From positions 124,001 to 188,000 of the forward strand of contig NZ_PVNG01000014.1 in assembly GCF_003001935.1 (NCBI RefSeq): a DNA stretch of 64,000 bases. Reading direction: 5' to 3'. Of the stretch, positions 50,413-57,080 are shown piece after piece; positions within the stretch are counted from its first letter, which is position 1, and every line of letters starts with the position of its first letter. A model generated the notes under the pieces. The model was not told the origin of the DNA. It did no database searches and saw only the letters and a list, made by a program, of their open reading frames with translations. Made by a program: the position numbers and the translations under genes. Source of the DNA: Nonomuraea fuscirosea (lineage in GTDB: Bacteria > Actinomycetota > Actinomycetes > Streptosporangiales > Streptosporangiaceae).

Positions 50413-52145
50413 GCCGCGGCCTCCTGTTCGGTGAGCTGGGACAGCACGATCTCCCGGTACGTCGGGCACGTGCTCATGAGTTCGGCGTGGTCGCCGCTGC
50501 CGATGATCCGGCCCTCCTCGATGACGAGGATGCGGTCGGCGTCGCGGATGGTGTTCACCCGCTGGGCCACGATGACGATGGTGGCGTCGGTGATCTCCTC
50601 GGCCAGGGCGGCGCGCAGCCGGGCGTCGGTGGCGTAGTCGAGGGCGGAAAAGGAGTCGTCGAAGAGGTAGATCTCGGGCCGGTGCACCAGGGTCCTGGCG
50701 ATGGCCAGGCGCTGGCGCTGGCCGCCCGAGACGTTCGTGCCGCCCTGGGCGATGGGCTCCTCCAGGCCGCCGGGCATCGCCTCGACGAACTCGCGGGCCT
50801 GGGCCACCTCCAGGGCCCGCCACAGCTCCTCGTCGGTGGCGTCGGGCCTGCCGTACCTGAGGTTGGAGGCGATGGTGCCGGAGAAGAGGTACGGCGACTG
50901 CGGGACGAGCCCGACGGCGCGGGCCAGCGCGGCGGGGTCGAGGTCGCGCACGTCGACGCCGTCGACCAGGACGTCGCCGGAGGTCGCGTCGAACAGGCGC
51001 GGAATGAGGTTGAGCAGGGTCGTCTTGCCGCTGCCCGTGCTGCCGATGATCGCGGTCGTCCGGCCCGGCCGGGCCGTGAAGCTCACGTCGCTCAGCACCG
51101 GCGCCTCCGCGCCCGGATAACGGAAGGCCACGGAGCGCAGCTCCAGCTCGCCTATCTGCCGGTCGGGGGTGACGGACCGGGCCGGCGGGTGGACGGTCGG
51201 CTCGGTGCCGAGCACCTCCTCGATGCGCTCGGCGCAGACCTCGGCCCGCGGGATCATCATGAACATGAACATGGCCATCATCACCGACATGAGGATCTGC
51301 ATCAGGTAGGAGATGACCGCGGTCAGCGCGCCGACCTGCATCGTCCCGTCGGCGATGCGGTGACCGCCGAACCACACCACGGCGACGCTGGACAGGTTCA
51401 CCACCAGCATGACGGTGGGGAACATCAGCGCCATCAGCCGGCCGACCCGCAGCGACACGTCCGTCAGCTGCTCGTTGGCGACGGCGAAGCGCTCGCGCTC
51501 GTGCCGGTCGCGGACGAACGCCCTGATCACCCGGATGCCGGTGATCTGCTCGCGCAGCACCTGGTTGATCCGGTCGATGCGCTCCTGCATCGTCCGGAAC
51601 AGCGGCCGCATCAGCACCACGATCGTGCCCACGACGGCGATCATCAGCGGCAGCACGACGAGCAGCAGCGAGGACAGCGTCGTGTCCTGGTTCAGCGCCA
51701 GCACGATCCCGCCGACGCACATGATCGGCGCCGCCACCATCATCGTGAACGTCATGAGCACGAGCAGCTGGATCTGCTGCACGTCGTTGGTGGTCCTGGT
51801 GATCAGGGACGGCGGCCCGAACCGGTTGACCTCCTGGGCGGAGAAGTCCTGCACCCGGTGGAAGATCGCGGCCCGCAGGTCGCGGCCCAGGGCCATCGAG
51901 GTGCGGGCGCCGTAGTAGACGGCGACGATCGAGCAGACGATCTGGACCAGCGTGACGGCCAGCATCACCATCCCGACACGCATGATGTAACCGGTGTCGC
52001 CCTTGACGACGCCGTCGTCGATGATGTCGGCGTTGAGGGTGGGGAGATAGAGCGTGGCCAGCGTCTGCACGAACTGGAAGAGGACGACGAGCGTGATCTC
52101 TTTCCCGTACGGCTTGAGCTGGTCCCGCAGCAGGCGGAACAGCAT
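50409..52145 (-). CDS. ABC exporter half-transporter (fused), first subunit
   Basis: A 578-residue ABC half-exporter: membrane helices ITLVVLFQFVQTLATLYLP, VGMVMLAVTLVQIVCSIVAV, MMVAAPIMCVGGIVLAL and LLVVLPLMIAVVGTIVVLM, then the ATPase with Walker A GSTGSGKTT, Q-loop LVPQSPYLFSG, signature NVSGGQRQRLAIART, and Walker B IYLFDDSFSALD. The Walker B region ends DDS rather than the usual DE, so this half lacks the catalytic glutamate. With the partner's variant signature this predicts one consensus and one degenerate ATP site in the heterodimer. ATG at 52145 overlaps the TetR stop by one base (TGATG), giving tight coupling to its regulator. Confidence 0.93.
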   Translation of the reverse strand: MLFRLLRDQLKPYGKEITLVVLFQFVQTLATLYLPTLNADIIDDGVVKGDTGYIMRVGMVMLAVTLVQIVCSIVAVYYGARTSMALGRDLRAAIFHRVQDFSAQEVNRFGPPSLITRTTNDVQQIQLLVLMTFTMMVAAPIMCVGGIVLALNQDTTLSSLLLVVLPLMIAVVGTIVVLMRPLFRTMQERIDRINQVLREQITGIRVIRAFVRDRHERERFAVANEQLTDVSLRVGRLMALMFPTVMLVVNLSSVAVVWFGGHRIADGTMQVGALTAVISYLMQILMSVMMAMFMFMMIPRAEVCAERIEEVLGTEPTVHPPARSVTPDRQIGELELRSVAFRYPGAEAPVLSDVSFTARPGRTTAIIGSTGSGKTTLLNLIPRLFDATSGDVLVDGVDVRDLDPAALARAVGLVPQSPYLFSGTIASNLRYGRPDATDEELWRALEVAQAREFVEAMPGGLEEPIAQGGTNVSGGQRQRLAIARTLVHRPEIYLFDDSFSALDYATDARLRAALAEEITDATIVIVAQRVNTIRDADRILVIEEGRIIGSGDHAELMSTCPTYREIVLSQLTEQEAAA

Positions 52146-52774
52146 CAGCAGGGGCTTTCTGTCAAAGGGGTGAGATCGGGCCGCGTGAGCAGCCCGTCGA
52201 GCAGGACGGAGACGATCTCCTCGTCGTCCATGCCGCCCAGGTCGTCTCCGCCGAGGCCGCCGAGGCCGTGGTGGACGGTGACGGCGACCAGCATGAGCAG
52301 CAGTTGTGCCGTGGCGCCAGGAGAGCGGCGCAGCCGCTCGCGGTCGGGTTCGACCAGGGTGGCGATGGCTTCCATGATCCGGCGGCGGCTCTCCAGCATG
52401 CGCTCGCCGAACTCGGGGTCGTCGGTCAGCAACTCCCTGGGTGCGGCGTGCAGCTTGGCGTTGGCGTGCATGCCCTTGCGCAGCATCGCCACCGCCTCGC
52501 ACAGCCGCGCGCGCAGCTCCGGCGTGGTGCCGACGGTGGCCAGGGCGCTCACCGCCGGCTCCGGGTCGAAGGCGGCCATCAGGGCGGCCCGCAGCAGCGA
52601 GATCTTGTCGGGGAAGACGCCGAAGATCGTGCCCTCGGCCACGCCGGCGGCCTCGGCGATCTGGCGCGTGGTGACGGCGGTGCCGTGTTCGCGCAGGAGG
52701 GGGATGGTGGCGGCGATGAGCGCGGCCCTGCGGTCCTCAGGCGCCATGGCCGGCACCCTTCGCCTTCTCGTCAT
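52145..52774 (-). CDS. TetR-family repressor of the ABC exporter operon
   Basis: A 209-residue TetR protein: RRAALIAATIPLLREHGTAV, TRQIAEAAGVAEGTIFGVFP as helix-turn-helix, then a helical ligand domain (LRARLCEAVAMLRKGMHANA, RMLESRRRIMEAIATLVEPD, LLLMLVAVTVHHGLGGLGGD). It is the first gene of the operon and overlaps the ABC gene by one base. ATG at 52774 is chosen because it lies 8 bases beyond a -10 box and would be leaderless; ATG at 52747, with GAAGGG ahead, is the alternative. The operator sits inside its own promoter (52783-52812), so autorepression relieved by the exported compound is expected. Confidence 0.92.
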   Translation of the reverse strand: MTRRRRVPAMAPEDRRAALIAATIPLLREHGTAVTTRQIAEAAGVAEGTIFGVFPDKISLLRAALMAAFDPEPAVSALATVGTTPELRARLCEAVAMLRKGMHANAKLHAAPRELLTDDPEFGERMLESRRRIMEAIATLVEPDRERLRRSPGATAQLLLMLVAVTVHHGLGGLGGDDLGGMDDEEIVSVLLDGLLTRPDLTPLTESPC

Positions 52775-52782
52775 GGGGACGA

Positions 52783-52812
52783 ATCGTAATGAGCGAGTAC
52801 TCACTCGTTCAA
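52783..52812 (-). promoter_or_regulatory. Promoter with operator palindrome in its spacer
   Basis: On the minus strand TTGAAC (-35, 52807-52812) and TACGAT (-10, 52783-52788) are 18 bases apart. The spacer contains GAGTGAGTACTCGCTC (52791-52806), a palindrome with 14 of 16 positions matching. The TetR start codon begins 8 bases after the -10. A repressor bound here would block RNA polymerase directly. Confidence 0.65.
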
Positions 52813-52898
52813 ATGGTTTTCGCGTGTATCGCCGCCCGTGCAGGGGGTCCCGGGTTAAAGTGACCAGGTCAGCGGGCTGATCGCGGGGGGAAATGCCG

Positions 52899-54383
52899 AT
52901 GCTGGACGTGGCGCGATCCGGAGCGCAGCAGACGGAAACAGACCAACGCGACCTTCCGGCCGCCGGGGCGGCGGATCAGCGCCATCCGGCGACCTCTCGG
53001 GCGGCGGCGGATCAGCGGGATCCGGTGGCGGGCAGGGCGGCGCAGGCGGATCCGGTGGCGGCCGGGGTGGCCGGGGTCACGATCGTGTGGGCCGACAACA
53101 ACGGCATCCCGCGCTCCCGTACGGTGCCGGCCGGCCAGTACGACGCCGCCGTCGAGCGCGGGGTCGGCATCACGCCGCTGTTCGCGGTCTTCGACTCCCA
53201 CGACGGGATCACCTTCGAGCACGCCCCGCTGGGCACGCCCTCGGGCGACATCCGGCTGATGCCCGTCGCCGACCGGCTCGTCCGGCTCGCGGGGCAGCCC
53301 GGGTTCGCATGGGTGCCGGGGCGGCAGGTGGCGGCCGACGGCTCCGCGTGGCCGTACGACCAGCGGGGTGTGCTGGAGCGGCAGGTCGCCAGGGCCGCGG
53401 CGCTCGGGCTCGACCTCCTGGCGGGCTACGAGATGGAGTTCCATCTGAGCCGGGCGGGCGACGACGGCGACGGCGACGTGCGTCCGGTCTACGACGGGCC
53501 CTCCTACGGCCCGGCCAAGATGCTGGCCGTGGACGCCTTCGCCGAGCAGTTGCTGCGCGACCTCGACCGCAACGGCGTCCCCGTCGGCCAGTTCCACGGC
53601 GAGTACGGCCCCGGGCAGTTCGAGTTCAACATCGCCCCCGCCGACCCGGTCACCGCGGCCGACCGGCAGCTGCTGGCGCGGCAGACCGTGCACGCGGCGG
53701 CCCGCGCCCACGGCCTGCGGGCGAGCTTCGCCCCGCTGGTGACGCTCGGCCAGGTGGGCAACGGCTGGCACCTGCACACCTCGGTGTCCCGCGCGGGGGC
53801 CAACCTGCTGTCGGGCGGCGACGGGCCCGGGGGCCTGACCGCCGAGGGCGGCGCCTACCTGGCCGGCCTGCTGCGCGACCTGCCCGCGATCGTGGCCGTC
53901 AGCGCGCCGAGCCTGTCGTCGTTGCAGCGCAGGCGGCCCGGGTACTGGTGCGGGGCCTACACGTTCTGGGGGGTCGAGAACCGGGAGGCGTCGCTGCGGT
54001 TCGTACCGGCCACTCCCCTGCTCGGCGCCGGGCACGCCAACGTCGAGCTCAAGCCGTCCGACGCCTCGGCCAACCCCTACCTCGCGCTGGCCGCCGTGAT
54101 CGCGGCGGGCGTCGCCGGCGTCGAGGACGGCCTCACGCCGCCCGATCCGGTGCAGGAGGATCCCGGCGGCTGGAGCGAGGAACGGCGCGCGGCGCACGGC
54201 ATCCGCCGGCTGCCCGTCACGGTCGAGGAGCAGCTCGCCGAGCTGCGGGCTAACGAGCGTATCCGCGCGGCGCTGGGCGAGGAGCTGGTCGGCGCCTTCA
54301 TCGCGGTACGCGAGTCCGACGCCGCCCGCGCGACCGGCCGGGACGCGGCGGACGTGGTGCGCTCCTACCGCTGGCTCTACTGA
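52899..54383 (+). CDS. Glutamine-synthetase-family protein (not a housekeeping GlnA)
   Basis: A 494-residue GS-like ligase. After a low-complexity N-terminus, the core has GVTIVWADNNGIPRSRTVPA, FAVFDSHDGITFEHAPLG, GDIRLMPVADRL, GYEMEFHL with metal-binding glutamates, GEYGPGQFEFNIAPADPV, GNGWHLHTSVS, and RFVPATPLLGAGHANVELKP with DASANPYLALAAVIAAG. Such divergent members ligate glutamate to amines other than ammonia. The usual GS adenylylation tyrosine loop is not recognisable. Residues before about 60 are repeats of ADQRDPVAGRAA-like units. ATG at 52899 has an 8-base spacing from GGGGGG; ATG at 52893 is too close. The amine partner is unknown. It converges on merR. Confidence 0.88.
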   Translation: MLDVARSGAQQTETDQRDLPAAGAADQRHPATSRAAADQRDPVAGRAAQADPVAAGVAGVTIVWADNNGIPRSRTVPAGQYDAAVERGVGITPLFAVFDSHDGITFEHAPLGTPSGDIRLMPVADRLVRLAGQPGFAWVPGRQVAADGSAWPYDQRGVLERQVARAAALGLDLLAGYEMEFHLSRAGDDGDGDVRPVYDGPSYGPAKMLAVDAFAEQLLRDLDRNGVPVGQFHGEYGPGQFEFNIAPADPVTAADRQLLARQTVHAAARAHGLRASFAPLVTLGQVGNGWHLHTSVSRAGANLLSGGDGPGGLTAEGGAYLAGLLRDLPAIVAVSAPSLSSLQRRRPGYWCGAYTFWGVENREASLRFVPATPLLGAGHANVELKPSDASANPYLALAAVIAAGVAGVEDGLTPPDPVQEDPGGWSEERRAAHGIRRLPVTVEEQLAELRANERIRAALGEELVGAFIAVRESDAARATGRDAADVVRSYRWLY

Positions 54384-54393
54384 TCAACGCGGA

Positions 54394-54457
54394 CGGGCCT
54401 CTCCCAGGTCAGTGCGGGGGCCTCTTCCGGGTCAGTGCGGGTGGGCCTCTTCCAGGG
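54394..54457 (-). repeat. 23-bp tandem repeat of the merR 3' end including the stop codon
   Basis: On the minus strand the gene end CTGGAAGAGGCCCACC plus CGCACTGA is followed by CCCGGAAGAGGCCCCCGCAC with TGA and then a third, more diverged copy. Stop triplets lie at 54434-54432 and 54411-54409, 23 bases apart. This fills the 48-base gap between the convergent genes. Confidence 0.78.
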
Positions 54458-54857
54458 GCAGTCCGGCCAGCCGGGCGTCCAGGGCGGCGGTGAAGTTGTG
54501 GCAGGCGGGCAGCTCGTCGTGCGGGCAGCCGAGCGCGTGGGCGACGGCCTTCCTGGCGATCTGGGCCCTGGCGATCTGTTCGTCGAGCTCGGCGAGCTTG
54601 CGCCGGACCAGCTCCCGCCAGTCGTCGCCGCGCGTCTGTGCGGCCAGGAACTCCGTGCACTCGTGCAGCGAGAATCCGCAGTCGCGCAGCAGCAGGATCG
54701 TGCCGACGAGCGCCGTCGCCGACTCCGGGTAGCGGCGCCGGCCCGAGATCCGCTCGGGGGCCGGGATCAGGCCGAGCTCCTCGTAGTAGCGCAGCGCCGA
54801 GGTGGCGACGCCGGTGCTCCTCGCCAGCTCGCCGATCGTCAGGTGCCGTTCCCCCAT
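54432..54857 (-). CDS. MerR-family regulator
   Basis: A 141-residue MerR protein: HLTIGELARSTGVATSALRY and YEELGLIPAPERISGRRRYP as winged helix, then a dimerisation coiled coil (LVRRKLAELDEQIARAQIAR) and a short C-terminal effector region with CPHDELPACHNF, whose two cysteines could sense metal or redox state. It resembles the SoxR-like or unspecified MerR_1 subgroup, but lacks the four-cysteine cluster of SoxR. ATG at 54857 is preceded by GAAGGC. It is divergent from the FAD monooxygenase, with a palindrome between the genes that MerR would be expected to bind. Confidence 0.92.
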   Translation of the reverse strand: MGERHLTIGELARSTGVATSALRYYEELGLIPAPERISGRRRYPESATALVGTILLLRDCGFSLHECTEFLAAQTRGDDWRELVRRKLAELDEQIARAQIARKAVAHALGCPHDELPACHNFTAALDARLAGLPLEEAHPH

Positions 54858-54930
54858 GATGCCTTCGAGCGTACGTCAGGAGGCGGGGCGGCGCCCGGCG
54901 TGGACGTACGCGCGATTATGCTCTATAACT

Positions 54931-54942
54931 CGTAGTACTACG
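54931..54942. promoter_or_regulatory. Palindromic MerR-type operator in the divergent promoter region
   Basis: CGTAGTACTACG is a perfect 12-bp palindrome midway between merR and the FAD monooxygenase, in an AT-rich island. For the + gene, TTATGC (54916-54921) and TACGAT (54939-54944) with 17-base spacing could be -35 and -10, so the palindrome would overlap the -10. Confidence 0.5.
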
Positions 54943-54970
54943 ATAAGTAGAGCAGAAGCGGGGGCCGCGC

Positions 54971-56104
54971 ATGCGGGTGATCGTGGCAGGAGCGGGGATC
55001 AGCGGGCTCGCCACCGCGCGGGGGCTGATCGCGGCGGGACACGAGGTGACGGTGCTGGAACGCGCGCCGCGGCCGCGCACCGGAGGCGGAGCCATCACCC
55101 TGTGGTGCAACGGCACCGCCATCCTGCGCGACCTCGGCGTCGGCCTGGAGGGGACCGGGCAGCGGCTGACCACGCTGCGGTTACGGACCTCGCGGGGGCG
55201 CGAGGTGCTGGAGATGGACCTGGAGGCGCTGGCGGAACGGTTCGGCTCGGAGGCCCGGGTGATCCCGCGATCGTCGCTGATCGGCCTGCTGGCGGGCGGG
55301 CTGCCCGAGGGCACCGTCCGGTTCGGCGCGCGGGTCACGGGCCTGCGGGCCGACGGTGACGGCGTACGGGTGCGGACCGAGGAGGGGCAGGAGTACGACG
55401 GCGACTTCCTGGTGGGGGCCGACGGGGTGCGCTCGCGGGTGCGCGCCCTGGTGCTGGGCGACGGCGAGGCGGCGCTGACCGGGGTGGCGATCTGGCAGGG
55501 GCTGACGCCGGCGCCGTTCGACCCCGGGCCCACCTCGACGCTGATGATCGGCCGGCAGGGCGACTTCGGGTACATGGGAGCCGGTGACGGGCTCATGCAA
55601 TGGTTCTTCGACGTGCCGTACGTGCGGGGGGCGCCCGCCGCCGACCCGGTGCGGCTGCTGCGCCGGCGGTTCGGCCGCTGGGCGGCGCCGGTCGAGGAAC
55701 TGCTGGCCTCGCTCGGTGAAGGCGACGCCGAGTGGTTCCCGCACACCCGGCACAAGGTGCCCTCCCGCTGGGGCGCGGGCCGGTGCGTGCTGCTCGGGGA
55801 CGCCGCGCACGGAATGCCGCCCTTCATGGCGCAGGGCACGAACCAGGCGCTGGAGGACGTGGCGACCCTGGTGCACTGCCTGGCCACCGTGCCCGACCCG
55901 GCCCAGGTGGTCGGCGTCTACTCCGCCAAGCGCAAACGGCGCGCGGCCCTGGCCTCGACGATGGCCACGCACGGGCTCGCGGTGTCGGGGCCACGGTCGC
56001 TGATGCAGAGCGAGTACGTCATGCGCATGAACGCGGCCACCTCTCCACGTGTGGCCACCCGGGTATTCGGCCGCCTCCTCAGCACCCTCAGCGACCGCAT
56101 CTGA
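54971..56104 (+). CDS. FAD-dependent monooxygenase (PHBH-like)
   Basis: A 377-residue class A flavoprotein: Rossmann GxGxxG as VIVAGAGISGLATARGLIAA, ERAPRPRTGGGAITLW, the mid DG motif DFLVGADGVRSRVRAL, and the late GD motif GRCVLLGDAAHGMPPFMAQG with NQALEDVATL. These enzymes hydroxylate aromatic or polyketide substrates using NAD(P)H and oxygen. ATG at 54971 starts right at the FAD fold; AGCGGGGG is a poor ribosome site. It is divergent from MerR and probably controlled by it. No other pathway gene adjoins, so detoxification of an antibiotic or aromatic is a reasonable but unproved role. Confidence 0.92.
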   Translation: MRVIVAGAGISGLATARGLIAAGHEVTVLERAPRPRTGGGAITLWCNGTAILRDLGVGLEGTGQRLTTLRLRTSRGREVLEMDLEALAERFGSEARVIPRSSLIGLLAGGLPEGTVRFGARVTGLRADGDGVRVRTEEGQEYDGDFLVGADGVRSRVRALVLGDGEAALTGVAIWQGLTPAPFDPGPTSTLMIGRQGDFGYMGAGDGLMQWFFDVPYVRGAPAADPVRLLRRRFGRWAAPVEELLASLGEGDAEWFPHTRHKVPSRWGAGRCVLLGDAAHGMPPFMAQGTNQALEDVATLVHCLATVPDPAQVVGVYSAKRKRRAALASTMATHGLAVSGPRSLMQSEYVMRMNAATSPRVATRVFGRLLSTLSDRI

Positions 56105-56224
56105 CCCACCTCCGGAACCGCCCCCTTGAGGCTGCGGGGCCGCCGGTGTCCGAAGACGGTCAGTGGGAGGATCCGGCGGCCGTGAAGGCTGTCCTGGGCC
56201 CGGGCGGAGATCTACGATGCGGCC

Positions 56225-57013
56225 ATGCGACTGGTTGATATCCGGGTTTATCCGGTCAAGTCGGGGGCTGGGCTGCCCGTGGCGGACGTCGCCGTGGAGC
56301 CGTGGGGGCTGGCCGGGGATCGCCGGTGGGCGGTGGTCGACGAGGCGGGTGAGCACCTCTGGCTGGCCGACTACCCCCGGATGGTCTCGGTCCGTGCGCG
56401 GAACCTCGACGGCGGCGGACTGCTGCTCTCCGCCCCAGGACGGCCCGACCTGGAGGTCTCCCCGCCCACGGGCGAGCCGGTCCCCGTGAAGTTCACCGGC
56501 CTGGACCACGCGGTGCCCGCCGGTGACGCCGCCTGCGCCTGGTTCACCGAACTGCTCGGCCGCCCCGCCCGGCTCGTCTGGCTGGACGACCCCGGCCGCC
56601 GATCCATCGACCCCGCGCACGGCGGCCTGCCCGGCGAGGTGGTCAGTTTCGCCTGGGACGCCCCGCTGCTGCTGACGTCCGCCGCGTCGCTCCGGCTGCT
56701 GGACGAGCAGATCGGCGGCGACACGCCGCTCGACATGGCACGGTTCCGACCGAGCGTGGTGGTGGACGGCGGCGAGCCCTACGCCGAGGACGCGTGGAAG
56801 GAGGTCAGGATCGGCGAGGTGGACTTCCGCGTCTCGGAGGCGTGCGACCGGTGCGCGGTCACCACCATCGACCCGGTCACCGGGGCCAGGGGCAAGGAGC
56901 CGCTCAGGACGCTGGCCCGGCATCGCCTCCGGGACGGCAAGACGTGGTTCGGCATCCGCCTCGTGCCCAGGGGACCCGGCCGGATCCGGCTCGGCGATCC
57001 GGTGACCGCCTGA
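56225..57013 (+). CDS. MOSC-domain protein (YcbX-like)
   Basis: A 262-residue protein with an N-terminal beta-barrel (RLVDIRVYPVKSGAGLPVAD, GLAGDRRWAVVDE) and a C-terminal MOSC domain (RFRPSVVVDGGEPYAEDAWK, RVSEACDRCAVTTIDPVTGA, FGIRLVPRGPGRIRLGDPV). The conserved CDRC cysteine would carry the molybdenum ligand; YcbX-type proteins reduce N-hydroxylated compounds. ATG at 56225 begins with the family-typical motif. It converges with the GlcD-GlcF fusion gene. The stop-containing end of the gene is duplicated 34 bases downstream. Confidence 0.9.
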   Translation: MRLVDIRVYPVKSGAGLPVADVAVEPWGLAGDRRWAVVDEAGEHLWLADYPRMVSVRARNLDGGGLLLSAPGRPDLEVSPPTGEPVPVKFTGLDHAVPAGDAACAWFTELLGRPARLVWLDDPGRRSIDPAHGGLPGEVVSFAWDAPLLLTSAASLRLLDEQIGGDTPLDMARFRPSVVVDGGEPYAEDAWKEVRIGEVDFRVSEACDRCAVTTIDPVTGARGKEPLRTLARHRLRDGKTWFGIRLVPRGPGRIRLGDPVTA

Positions 57014-57050
57014 ACGACGCCGCGGCTTCCATCCGGTGACCGCCTGAACG
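56997..57050 (+). repeat. 20-bp direct repeat including the MOSC gene stop codon
   Basis: ATCCGGTGACCGCCTGAACG occurs at 56997-57016 and again at 57031-57050. The first copy carries the TGA of the MOSC gene, the second a TGA 34 bases later in another frame. Confidence 0.85.
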
Positions 57051-57080
57051 GCCTCGGCCCCCGGACCCGGGTGAAGGCGG

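Noticed and set aside
48460..51720. Extended frame upstream of the second ABC gene
   Set aside because: The extension is a shadow of the first ABC gene; GTG at 50412 with GTGA overlap and family homology mark the start.
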